From: Phyllobacteriaceae bacterium
Lineage (GTDB): Bacteria; Pseudomonadota; Alphaproteobacteria; Rhizobiales; Rhizobiaceae
DNA: 64,000 nucleotides
Reading direction: 5' to 3'
Assembly: GCA_023954255.1 (NCBI GenBank)
Contig: JAMLIH010000006.1
Coordinates: forward strand, 1 to 64,000
In this document: positions 10,798 through 18,460 of the stretch, piece by piece
Layout of the letters: each line of letters starts with the position of its first letter
Numbering within the stretch: the first letter of the stretch is position 1
The notes under the pieces: model-generated
Databases searched by the model: none
Seen by the model: only the letters and a program-made list of their open reading frames with translations
What the model was told of the DNA's origin: nothing
Position numbers and translations under genes: made by a program

Positions 10798-11508
10798 ATG
10801 GTAATGCAAATGGTGCCGCCTGAACCGCCACTCGTCCTCATCGTCGAGGACGAACCCGCCCAGACGGAATTGCTGCGCTACAATTTCGACAAGACCGGCT
10901 TTCGCACCATCACGGCGACGGATGGCGAGGAAGGCGTACTGCTCGCCCGCGAGCGCCGCCCGGACCTGATCGTTCTCGACTGGATGCTGCCGGAGCTTTC
11001 CGGCATCGAGGTCTGCCGCCAGTTGAAGCGCGATGCGGAAGTGCGCCAGATACCCATCATGATGCTGACGGCCCGCGGCGAGGAAACCGACAAGGTGCGC
11101 GGCCTCGACACCGGCGCCGATGACTATGTGGTCAAGCCGTATTCGGTCAATGAGTTGCTGGCCCGTGCCCGCGCCCTGCTGCGGCGCGCAAATCCCGCCA
11201 GCATGGGCGAGACGCTGGTGCATGGCGATCTCGTTCTCGACCAGGTGCAGCACAAGGTCATCCGCAATGGCAGGCCGGTCAAACTCGGGCCGACCGAGTT
11301 CCGTCTGCTTACCGTGCTGATGGAGCGTCCCGGCAGGGTGTGGAGCAGGGGGCAGTTGCTGGACCGGGTCTGGGGCCAGGACATGGAAATCGACTACCGC
11401 GTCGATGTTCATGTCGGCAGGCTGCGCAAGGCGCTGCGCCAGGAAGGCCAGTCCGATCCGATCCGCACGGTTCGTGCGGCCGGATATTCCCTCGACTACG
11501 AAGGCTAG
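10798..11508 (+). CDS. phoB: Phosphate regulon response regulator PhoB
   Basis: OmpR-family activator of the phosphate regulon, 236 residues. Receiver domain with acidic pair E17/D18, phosphorylation site D61 in VLDWMLPELSG and conserved lysine in VVKPYS; C-terminal winged helix (about 135-233) with RVDVHVGRLRKAL. Three in-frame ATGs (10798, 10804, 10810) are possible starts. It is the last gene of the pst cluster and would bind the PHO box at 5135. Confidence 0.95.
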   Translation: MVMQMVPPEPPLVLIVEDEPAQTELLRYNFDKTGFRTITATDGEEGVLLARERRPDLIVLDWMLPELSGIEVCRQLKRDAEVRQIPIMMLTARGEETDKVRGLDTGADDYVVKPYSVNELLARARALLRRANPASMGETLVHGDLVLDQVQHKVIRNGRPVKLGPTEFRLLTVLMERPGRVWSRGQLLDRVWGQDMEIDYRVDVHVGRLRKALRQEGQSDPIRTVRAAGYSLDYEG

Positions 11509-11642
11509 GGATAAACAATGAAGCGCGGATCCGACACGAAAAGTGAACGCTCCGTAGAAAAGGGCAAACTTGAAGGGCGCTCCGGCTGGCTTACATTTCG
11601 GCGTAACAACAACGCTGAACTCGAGCCATCGGAGACAACACC

Positions 11643-12554
11643 ATGTCCATTCGGCCCGTTACCCAGGTTTCGCAAGCGCGCCCGACCCTCGAAGGCGCAG
11701 GCGTAAAACTGCATCGCGCCTTCGGCTTCGGCGATCCGTCGCTTGCCGATCCCTTTCTTCTCTTTGACGATTTCCGCAATGACAATCCGCAGGACTATCT
11801 GCGCGGATTTCCCTGGCATCCCCACCGGGGAATTGAAACCATCACCTATGTCCTCAGCGGTACCGTCGAACACGGTGATTCTCTCGGCAATGCCGGCGCT
11901 TTGGGGGCTGGCGATGTGCAATGGATGACGGCCGGTTCCGGCATTCTGCATCAGGAGATGCCGAAAGGCGATTTTCAGGGCCGCATGCACGGCTTTCAGC
12001 TTTGGGCAAATCTGCCCTCGCAACTGAAAATGACCGATCCGCGCTATCAGGATGTCAAGGCCTCGGAGATTCCCGAGATCATCGACGATGACGGCACAAG
12101 GGTCAAAGTGATTTGCGGCTCGTTCTGGGGCAGGTCCGGTCCAATCGACGGAATTGCCGCCAATCCGCGCTATCTCGATGTTTTCATGCCTGCCGGCGTG
12201 CGCAAGGTGCTTCCGGCCGACACCTGGCAGAAGACCTTTGCCTATGTCTTTGAAGGTTCAGGTATTTTCGCCGATGCTTCCGACCCGTTCGGCGTGCTGC
12301 TCGAAAAGGAAATCGACGGACGGGAGATTCATGTTCGCGAACAGGCAGGCGACCGCTCGCTCGTCCTGTTTGGAACCGGCGACGAGATCGCCGTTCAGGC
12401 CGGCGAGGAAGGCATCCGCTTCCTGCTTGTCTCCGGCGCGCCGATCGAGGAGCCGGTGGCCTGGCATGGTCCGATCGTGATGAACACCCGCGAGGAGTTG
12501 AACACCGCGATCCGCGAGCTCAACAACGGTACCTTCATCAAGAAGTCGGCTTGA
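11643..12554 (+). CDS. Pirin family protein
   Basis: Bicupin of the pirin family, 303 residues. The N-terminal cupin shows the metal ligands in FPWHPHRGIET and the matching GSGILHQEM; the C-terminal half is a second degenerate cupin. Bacterial pirins include quercetin 2,3-dioxygenases, but function varies and is not set by sequence here. GGAGACAACACC before the ATG acts as ribosome binding site. Stands alone, 134 bases after phoB. Confidence 0.9.
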   Translation: MSIRPVTQVSQARPTLEGAGVKLHRAFGFGDPSLADPFLLFDDFRNDNPQDYLRGFPWHPHRGIETITYVLSGTVEHGDSLGNAGALGAGDVQWMTAGSGILHQEMPKGDFQGRMHGFQLWANLPSQLKMTDPRYQDVKASEIPEIIDDDGTRVKVICGSFWGRSGPIDGIAANPRYLDVFMPAGVRKVLPADTWQKTFAYVFEGSGIFADASDPFGVLLEKEIDGREIHVREQAGDRSLVLFGTGDEIAVQAGEEGIRFLLVSGAPIEEPVAWHGPIVMNTREELNTAIRELNNGTFIKKSA

Positions 12555-12642
12555 TCCGGGAGAGATCACACCTGCTTGATCGCTCTCGATATCGCCGTAT
12601 TTTGTGCTAGTGTAACGGCAATCCGGAACAGGCAGGATCGAT

Positions 12643-15282
12643 GTGACCCGTTCTGACAAGGCGAGACACGCGGACAGCGCGCCAGACGATCGCGGCAGAC
12701 CGGCAGACGGCGCCGTGCCCGGTGCGCTGGTGCGTGGCCTTGCCTGGTCGGCGATTGCCTGGGAACGGCTCTGGCCTCTTCTCGTCCCTGCCTTCATCGC
12801 GCTTTGCCTGTTCCTTGTGGTTTCCTGGCTCGGCTTCTGGACGCGCATTCCCGATTGGGCGCGCTACGCCGGACTTGGCCTTTTTGCGCTGGCATTTGCC
12901 TGGGCACTGACGCCGCTGCGACAGTGGCGCATGCCGGGTGGGCGGGAGACCATCGACCGCATCGAGAAATCCTCGAACCTGATCCATCGCCCGGTAACCG
13001 CCCAGATCGACCGGCAGGCGAATGCCGGTGATTCCTTTGCCGCCGCATTGTGGCAGGAGCATCGCCGCCGCATGGCCGAGAAGGTCAAGGATCTTTCGGC
13101 CGGAACCGCCTCGCCTGACGGTAACCGCTATGACCGCTATGCCCTGCGCGCGCTGGTGCCCATCGTCGCCTTTGCCGCACTCGGCTACTCCTACAGCGTG
13201 CACGGTGGCAGCGTTGCCGATGCCTTCGGCCCGCGGCTTGACCGCGCTGCCATTCTTTCGCGCCTCGACGTGTGGATCACTCCGCCCGCTTACGCGGCCA
13301 AACCGCCGCTCTATCTGGAAGCCCGCACCCTTCATTCTGAAGACAGCAGGGGCGGGGAAGAGGTGCAGCAGGCCTCCGCCGGGGTAACGACCCTTTCGGG
13401 CAGCGCCCTCACCATCCGCCATGTGGATCTGGATGGTATCGGCCAGACGATTTCCGCGCGTTTGCGCAACGCCGGCAAGACGGAGCAACTGCAGCGCGAG
13501 CAAGGCGATGCGACCGAAGCCGTCAGCTTTTCCGGCATTCTGGAAGAAAGCGCCGAACTCGAGGTTCTGATCGGCGAGGAGGTGCTTGCCTCCTGGGCTG
13601 TCACGGTGGAGCCGGACAACGTGCCGGTTATCCGCCTTGACCAGATGCCCGGTGCCGCCCGCAGCGGTGCGCTGGAACTCAATTACTCGGTGGAAGACGA
13701 CTATGGCGTCGTTTCCGCCCGTGCGCTGTTTTCGCGCGTGGAGCAGGATGAAGGCCCGGATGTTCGCCCGCTGGTCGAACCACCCGAATTGCAGTTGCCG
13801 TTGCCGCGAGCTCGCGCAAGGAGTGGCGCCACCAAGGTGAACCGCGATTTGTCGAGCCATCCCTGGGCCGGCGGCGAGGTGGAACTCGTGCTGGAAGCCA
13901 CCGACGATCCCGGTCAGGTCGGCCGGTCGGAACCGGTCCGCTTTACCCTTCCCGGCAGGACGTTCAACGATCCTCTTGCCCGCGCGCTGGTGGAACAAAG
14001 GCGCATCCTGGCGCTCAACGCAAACGATGCCCCGCTTGTTGCCGATCTGCTCGATGCGGTGACCACCCATCCCGAGGCGTTTTCCATGAACATGGGTGCC
14101 TATCTCGCCTTGCGCAGCACCTACCGCATGGTTGCCCGGGCACGGAATGACGACAAGCTGCGCGAGGCGATGGATGTGTTGTGGGAAACCGCGCTCGCCC
14201 TGGAACTGGGCGATCTGTCGGATGTCGAGCGGCGGCTGCGGGAAGCGCAGGAAAAACTGTCCGAAGCGCTGGAACAGGGCGCCGATGACGAGGAAATCGA
14301 GCGCCTGATGGAGGAACTGCGCCAGGCGATGAACGACTTCCTGGAGCAGATGGCGCGGCAAATGGCCGAAAACCCGATCCAGAACAATCCGATGCGCAAC
14401 ATGGACAATTTCGAGATGCTGACCCAGCGCGATCTGGAGCGCATGATGCAGCGCATCGAGGATCTGGCGAAATCCGGTTCCAAGGATGCGGCAAGGGAAC
14501 TGCTCAGCGAATTGCAGCGCATGATGGACAACCTCATGGCTGGCCAGCACCAGCAGCAGCGTCAGGCCGAGGGCAATGAGCTCAACCAGGCTCTCGACAA
14601 GCTGTCCGAACTGATGCAGCGCCAGCAGGAACTTATGGAGGAAACCTTCTCCATGCAGCGCCGTCAGCCCCAGCAGGGCCAGCAGCAACAGGGTCAGCAG
14701 CAACAGGGCCAGAATCAGCAAGGTCAAAACCAGCAGGGGCAAAATCCTGAATCCGGCGAGGGTGAGATGACGCCGGAGGAGTTTGCCGAGGCGCTGGAAA
14801 AACTGCGCCAGCAGCAGGAGGAACTGCGCAAGCAATTGGGCGAACTTGGCCAGCAACTGGAGGATTTGGGCCTCGATCCGTCGGAACAGTTCGGCGAAGC
14901 CGGGCGTGAAATGGCGGAGGCAGGCGAAAATCTCGGCGAGGGTGACAGCGGTGCCGCCGCAGGCGATCAGGGACAGGCGCTCGATGCCCTTCGGCGCGGC
15001 GCGCAGTCCATGATGCAGCAGATGGCAGGCGACCGGAACCAGGGCGGCCAGCAGCCAAACGGCGAGGCCGGCAACCCGGAGCAGCGCCAGGATGGCACCG
15101 ACCCGCTTGGCCGCCGCAACGAGGCTCGTGGCCGGATCGATGACGGCAGCACCCGCATTCCCGGCGAAGTAGACGCCCAGCGCGCGCGTGAAATCATGGA
15201 GGCGATCCGCCGCCGGCTTTCCGATCCCTTGCGCCCGCTTCTGGAGCGCAATTATCTGGAAAGGCTGCTGCAAAGCCGCTGA
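12643..15282 (+). CDS. TIGR02302 / DUF4175 family membrane protein with Gln-rich low-complexity region
   Basis: Large envelope protein of unknown function found in Rhizobiales, 879 residues from a GTG start. Two or three N-terminal membrane helices (about 45-90 and near 165-185), a periplasmic domain (to ~460), then a long helical Met/Gln/Glu-rich region. Residues about 665-710 are a QQGQ/NQQGQ repeat (DNA 14670-14755). The C-terminus is conserved (REIMEAIRRRLSDP..RPLLERNYLERLLQSR). Transcribed with no close partner. Family assignment is by overall layout; the job is not known. Confidence 0.88.
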   Translation: MTRSDKARHADSAPDDRGRPADGAVPGALVRGLAWSAIAWERLWPLLVPAFIALCLFLVVSWLGFWTRIPDWARYAGLGLFALAFAWALTPLRQWRMPGGRETIDRIEKSSNLIHRPVTAQIDRQANAGDSFAAALWQEHRRRMAEKVKDLSAGTASPDGNRYDRYALRALVPIVAFAALGYSYSVHGGSVADAFGPRLDRAAILSRLDVWITPPAYAAKPPLYLEARTLHSEDSRGGEEVQQASAGVTTLSGSALTIRHVDLDGIGQTISARLRNAGKTEQLQREQGDATEAVSFSGILEESAELEVLIGEEVLASWAVTVEPDNVPVIRLDQMPGAARSGALELNYSVEDDYGVVSARALFSRVEQDEGPDVRPLVEPPELQLPLPRARARSGATKVNRDLSSHPWAGGEVELVLEATDDPGQVGRSEPVRFTLPGRTFNDPLARALVEQRRILALNANDAPLVADLLDAVTTHPEAFSMNMGAYLALRSTYRMVARARNDDKLREAMDVLWETALALELGDLSDVERRLREAQEKLSEALEQGADDEEIERLMEELRQAMNDFLEQMARQMAENPIQNNPMRNMDNFEMLTQRDLERMMQRIEDLAKSGSKDAARELLSELQRMMDNLMAGQHQQQRQAEGNELNQALDKLSELMQRQQELMEETFSMQRRQPQQGQQQQGQQQQGQNQQGQNQQGQNPESGEGEMTPEEFAEALEKLRQQQEELRKQLGELGQQLEDLGLDPSEQFGEAGREMAEAGENLGEGDSGAAAGDQGQALDALRRGAQSMMQQMAGDRNQGGQQPNGEAGNPEQRQDGTDPLGRRNEARGRIDDGSTRIPGEVDAQRAREIMEAIRRRLSDPLRPLLERNYLERLLQSR

Positions 15283-15392
15283 AATCTTCCAGGTGTGCGG
15301 AATTTCCTAACTTCTGTCCCGTTTTGGCCCTGCCGCAATTGCAGCGCCATCCACCGCGCCGTATCGGAACGGGACGCTGCGGCCCGGCACGG

Positions 15393-15449
15393 TTAACACC
15401 CGGTAAATACAGTGTTTTCACGATTTTGCCGGTTTACCGCTTGTTAACC
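15393..15449 (+). promoter_or_regulatory. Two near-consensus CtrA-type boxes before the TadG-like gene
   Basis: TTAA-N7-TAAA at 15393-15407 and TTTA-N7-TTAACC at 15433-15449, each one base from the TTAA-N7-TTAA CtrA motif. They lie 127-183 bases before the ATG at 15576 in a 293-base gap with no other gene. Inference only. Confidence 0.4.
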
Positions 15450-15575
15450 TTTGCCCATCTTGCAAGATCAATGAAAACAATGGGTTACGGAAAACCGTAA
15501 TTCAGGTTGGGCATCGCCGGCCGCGCTGGCAAGCGCGATGCATTCCTGTGGGCAGAACTGTCCCAGGAGGCCAAA

Positions 15576-16862
15576 ATGATCAACGTCCGTTCCAAGCCGA
15601 TCCGCCACAAGGTACCCGGCGCCGCAGAAAGGTTTCTCGCAAACGAGAAGGGCACCTTCGCCCCGACCTTCGCCATCGCTGCCATTGCGCTAATGGCCTC
15701 CGCCGGCATTGCCGTTGATTACACTCAGCTTTCCCGCGCCAAGACGCTGATGAACCAGTCGCTTGATGCAGCCGTACTGGCTGCAGGCCATGAGGCGGTG
15801 GAAGGTGAAACCAGCAATGCCAGGCTGCGCAAGGTTTTCGACGACCATCTGGAAGCCAACCTCGCCAGCCATCCCAAGCTCGGCCAGTTGGTCCAGGTCG
15901 ACGCATTCACCTTCGACAAGAACACCGGCGAGATCAATGCCTCTCTGAAGGCACCGATCGAAACCGCATTCATGGGCCTGGTCGGCAAGCCGACGGTGGA
16001 TGTTGGCGCTCACAGCCAGGCCACCTTCTCCAACAGGGCTGTTGAAGTCAGCATGGTACTGGACGTTACCGGCTCGATGAACAGCAAGGGCAAACTCGAT
16101 GCGCTCAAACTGGCCGCAGGCGACGCGGTCGACATTCTGCTGCCCAAGGGCAAGACGAATGCAAAGGTGCGTCTTGGTCTGGTGCCGTATTCGGAAGGCG
16201 TGAGCCTGGAACCGAAACTTGCCCGCATGGCTAGCGGCCATCCCACGCGCACCTGCATGACGGAACGCACCCGCAACCCCCACAACGACGTTTCGCCTCG
16301 CAGTGAAAAGGTTGGTGCCGACAGCCGCACGCAACTGTGTCCGACAAGCGTCGTTCAGCCTCTTACCAACAAGCGCGACGAACTGATGGGCGATATCCGC
16401 AACATGCGGGCCGACGGTCACACTGCCGGTCATCTCGGCATTTCCTGGGGCTACTACATGCTGTCGGACAATTGGCAGCAGTTCTGGCCCGATGGTTCGA
16501 AGCCTGCCGGTTACGGTTCGAAGACCCAGAAAATCGCCGTCCTGATGACGGACGGGGAATTCAATACATACTTCAACGGTGTGCAGGATCCCCGTTCCAG
16601 CAAAGCCAGCATCGCCAAGTCGAACGATACCGCCAAGGCCCTGTGCACCGACATGAAGCGTGCCAAAAAGGGCGGTGACGGCATCATTGTCTACTCGATC
16701 GCCTTCAACGCACCGAAGGAGGCCAAGGAGACGCTGCAGGCCTGTGCCACGTCGGGCGATGGCAAACGCCAGTATTATTTCGATGCCAACAGCGAACAGG
16801 AATTGCGGGCCGCCTTCCGCGCCATTGCCAACGACATCAAGACGCTCCGCCTGTCCCAATAA
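15576..16862 (+). CDS. TadE/TadG-type pseudopilin-like protein with von Willebrand factor A domain
   Basis: Secreted or membrane-anchored protein related to TadG of Flp pilus systems, 428 residues. The N-terminal TadE/G segment is NEKGTFAPTFAIAAIALMAS followed by a helix; then a vWA domain with MIDAS-like VLDVTGSMNS (about residue 155) and ALMTDGEF-type motif (here VLMTDGEFNTYF). Start moved 69 bases into the longer open frame because AGGAGG (15565-15570) sits 5 bases before this ATG. No other tad or cpa gene is in the window, so it is an orphan. Confidence 0.88.
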   Translation: MINVRSKPIRHKVPGAAERFLANEKGTFAPTFAIAAIALMASAGIAVDYTQLSRAKTLMNQSLDAAVLAAGHEAVEGETSNARLRKVFDDHLEANLASHPKLGQLVQVDAFTFDKNTGEINASLKAPIETAFMGLVGKPTVDVGAHSQATFSNRAVEVSMVLDVTGSMNSKGKLDALKLAAGDAVDILLPKGKTNAKVRLGLVPYSEGVSLEPKLARMASGHPTRTCMTERTRNPHNDVSPRSEKVGADSRTQLCPTSVVQPLTNKRDELMGDIRNMRADGHTAGHLGISWGYYMLSDNWQQFWPDGSKPAGYGSKTQKIAVLMTDGEFNTYFNGVQDPRSSKASIAKSNDTAKALCTDMKRAKKGGDGIIVYSIAFNAPKEAKETLQACATSGDGKRQYYFDANSEQELRAAFRAIANDIKTLRLSQ

Positions 16863-16920
16863 CAACAAGGCGCGGTGCTTTCCGACCGCCAGCGCCGCGC
16901 GAAAAGGTCAGGCCGGAACG

Positions 16921-16950
16921 GCAGGGGGGCGGCCCACAACGCCCCCCTGC
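16921..16950 (+). terminator. GC-rich hairpin after the TadG-like gene
   Basis: Perfect 10-bp stem GCAGGGGGGC / GCCCCCCTGC with a 10-base loop, 59 bases past the stop codon. There is no T-run after it, so it may be a transcript-end protector or a Rho-assisted end rather than a classical terminator. Confidence 0.5.
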
Positions 16951-16985
16951 ACCCTTCTCCATCCCGGATTGAGCAAGCTGAGCAT

Positions 16986-17053
16986 AAAAAAAAGGCAAGC
17001 CATGCGTATGGCGCATGGCCTCTATGTGCGAACGGCACTCGAAATCGGGAATA
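16986..17053 (-). ncRNA. Candidate short small RNA with promoter and terminator
   Basis: On the minus strand a perfect -10 hexamer TATAAT (17065-17060) is followed about 45 bases later by an 8-bp stem (GCCATGCG, loop CCATA, CGCATGGC; 17015-16995) and, after two bases, a run of eight T (16993-16986). This makes a possible transcript of ~68 nt with no ORF. The -35 element is weak. Nothing is recognised in it; it could instead be the end of a longer minus-strand transcript. Confidence 0.35.
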
Positions 17054-17115
17054 TTGCCCATTATATGAGCGTAAACGAAACGTTAACGGTTTTGCGTTAC
17101 GTTACGTTCGTTCAG

Positions 17116-17224
17116 CCGGTGTACTTCCTCCCACATCGGACGTGAACATGTCCGGTTTACCTCCTCCCAAACCGGAACGAAAACGATGCCTGCCGGTCCT
17201 CCTCCCCCGGCAGGCATTGTCTTT
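17116..17224 (+). ncRNA. Putative anti-Shine-Dalgarno small RNA (CcsR/cuckoo-like), three CCTCCC-loop hairpins
   Basis: Three successive hairpins, each with a 10-base loop ending in TCCTCCC: stem 17116-17122/17133-17139 (7 bp with one G-U pair), loop ACTTCCTCCC; stem 17151-17158/17169-17176 (8 bp), loop ACCTCCTCCC; stem 17187-17196/17207-17216 (10 bp), loop TCCTCCTCCC. The last is followed by TTGTCTTT and could be the terminator. Family knowledge: alphaproteobacterial small RNAs with CCUCCUCCC loops (CcsR of Rhodobacter, cuckoo RNAs) present an anti-Shine-Dalgarno sequence. Compensated stems with constant loops argue against chance. Promoter not identified with confidence. Confidence 0.75.
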
Positions 17225-17324
17225 AGGGACCAGCCCATGCGTTCGGGCCCATACGTTCGAGGCCATGCCGTTCCGGGCCGTCTGTCTCTGAGGATGCCCC
17301 AAACCTGAATTGCGCCAGACAAAC

Positions 17325-17349
17325 AAAAGGCCGCCCGAAACGGGCGGCC
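17325..17349 (-). terminator. Rho-independent terminator of the small minus-strand gene
   Basis: Perfect 9-bp stem GGCCGCCCG / CGGGCGGCC (17349-17341 with 17337-17329) and a 3-base loop. On the minus strand it is followed by TTTTGTTTG. It lies 69 bases after the stop codon of the 25-residue ORF. Confidence 0.85.
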
Positions 17350-17417
17350 TCGTGAATCTGTTTACCGCTGGATCAACTGCGGTTCGCGGTCATGTCACGA
17401 CAGCGATCCTGTTGCGA

Positions 17418-17495
17418 TCAGGCGAACCTCCGGAGGTTGCTCCGAAAATCACCCAAACGCACCGACCCATGCGCAAACCTGATTTCACTCGACAC
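17418..17495 (-). CDS. Candidate 25-residue peptide behind an extended Shine-Dalgarno sequence
   Basis: GTG start, 25 codons, TGA. The peptide begins MSSEIRFAHG and ends NLRRFA; it is basic and has no membrane helix or known motif. Directly before the GTG is AAAGGAGGTGATCCA (17510-17496), the exact complement of the 16S rRNA 3' end, with GGAGG 7 bases from the start codon. A strong terminator follows, so it appears to be a free-standing ~200-nt gene. The ORF contains the palindrome AACCTCCGGAGGTT (17425-17438), whose ACCTCC could pair with the gene's own GGAGGT. Coding is inferred from the ribosome binding site; it could also be a regulatory RNA. Confidence 0.5.
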   Translation of the reverse strand: MSSEIRFAHGSVRLGDFRSNLRRFA

Positions 17496-17622
17496 TGGAT
17501 CACCTCCTTTCAGTTGTTGCAGTTACATGTTGAATGTGGGGGACAAACCTTCATTAGGCAAGTCAAATAACCGTGCGCAAGCAGCCATCCCTTCAAATGA
17601 ACAATCCTGCTTATCCCCGTTC

Positions 17623-17637
17623 TTAACCAGACATTTA
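17623..17637 (+). promoter_or_regulatory. Near-consensus CtrA-type box
   Basis: TTAA-CCAGACA-TTTA, one mismatch to TTAA-N7-TTAA, 73 bases before the ATG of the lipase-like gene at 17710. Weak inference. Confidence 0.25.
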
Positions 17638-17709
17638 CCATCCCTCTGAGCGGCAAGTTAACCAATTTGCGGTTTCTTAAGCATGTAAACGGGAAAGGGA
17701 TGAGTACTG

Positions 17710-18399
17710 ATGACCCTTCGAAAATCATGCCGCAAAAGCCTGGTGGGGGCCTTTCTGGCAGCTTTGATTACCCTGCCTTGCGGATCGGCTTTCGGCCAGA
17801 GCCTTCAGCCGGTTCCTCAAAATCACAAGACCTATCTGGTCAACGGGCTGGCGAGCGTCATGCCGTTTATCGGCTACGGTTTTGCCAATCTGAAGTCCAA
17901 GCTGGGAGAGGCAAAGCACTACAGCTATGCGACTCCGGTGGAAGGGCGCCTGGCGATACAGCCTGCCGTGCTCTCGGAAATCCGCCGCGAATATGCCCGG
18001 GACCCCAGCGTGCAGATCAATCTGGTCGGCATCAGCTACGGCGGCAACATCGTTACCTCGCTTGCGGCCCAGCTCTACAAGGAAGGCATTCCGGTCAACT
18101 ATCTCGGCGTGCTCGACGGGCCGGTGCTGGCCGCCATTCCCCCGAACGTGCACCGGGTCGACAATTTCATCTGCCGCATTCCCGGCTGCATCGGTTCCAA
18201 GGTTCGCCTCACCCAGGGCAACAATGTCACCCTGCATGCGGAGTTCCGGTATTCGACCACCCATGTGGGGCTCGGCGACTTTGCCAAGGTGCACGATCGG
18301 ATCATCGGCCAGTTGACCGCCTTCCCGATGCTGGTGGCCGGCCAGCCGATCGAAACCGTCACCGAGCTCGATCCGATCGCAACGGCTTCGATCCAGTAG
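17710..18399 (+). CDS. Secreted alpha/beta-hydrolase-like (thioesterase/lipase-like) protein
   Basis: 229 residues with a signal peptide ending near SAFGQ. The segment INLVGISYGGNIVTSLAAQL carries a G-x-S-x-G nucleophile elbow of the alpha/beta-hydrolase fold, preceded by a hydrophobic strand; LGVLDGPV may hold the acid residue, and a late histidine lies in STTHVGLGDF or KVHDR. Substrate unknown. AAAGGG ten bases before the ATG is the ribosome binding site. It is bounded by the RNA-rich island upstream and a terminator downstream, so it is transcribed alone. Confidence 0.7.
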   Translation: MTLRKSCRKSLVGAFLAALITLPCGSAFGQSLQPVPQNHKTYLVNGLASVMPFIGYGFANLKSKLGEAKHYSYATPVEGRLAIQPAVLSEIRREYARDPSVQINLVGISYGGNIVTSLAAQLYKEGIPVNYLGVLDGPVLAAIPPNVHRVDNFICRIPGCIGSKVRLTQGNNVTLHAEFRYSTTHVGLGDFAKVHDRIIGQLTAFPMLVAGQPIETVTELDPIATASIQ

Positions 18400-18426
18400 G
18401 TCTGGCGGGCAATTTCCTGAAAGTCA

Positions 18427-18450
18427 AACAGGCCGGCTTGCCGGCCTGTT
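18427..18450. terminator. Bidirectional terminator hairpin
   Basis: 10-bp perfect stem AACAGGCCGG / CCGGCCTGTT with loop CTTG, between the convergent lipase-like gene and the GNAT gene. T-rich stretches on both sides are modest. Confidence 0.65.
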
Positions 18451-18460
18451 CTGCCTGTTC

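Noticed and set aside
11518..11706. Small ORF between phoB and the pirin gene
   Set aside because: Runs into the pirin gene in another frame, has no good ribosome binding site and no recognisable features.
14670..14755. CRISPR-like repeats
   Set aside because: The repeats are in-frame CAG/GGC codons for a QQGQ region with no spacers.
12607..15273. An 888-codon open frame antisense to the TIGR02302-type gene
   Set aside because: It mirrors the Gln-rich gene as Leu-rich low complexity; no start signals or family match. A high-G+C shadow.
17493..17510. Possible 16S rRNA 3'-end fragment on the plus strand (CTGGATCACCTCCTTTCA)
   Set aside because: No other 16S sequence is present upstream; better explained as the complement of an extended Shine-Dalgarno site on the minus strand.
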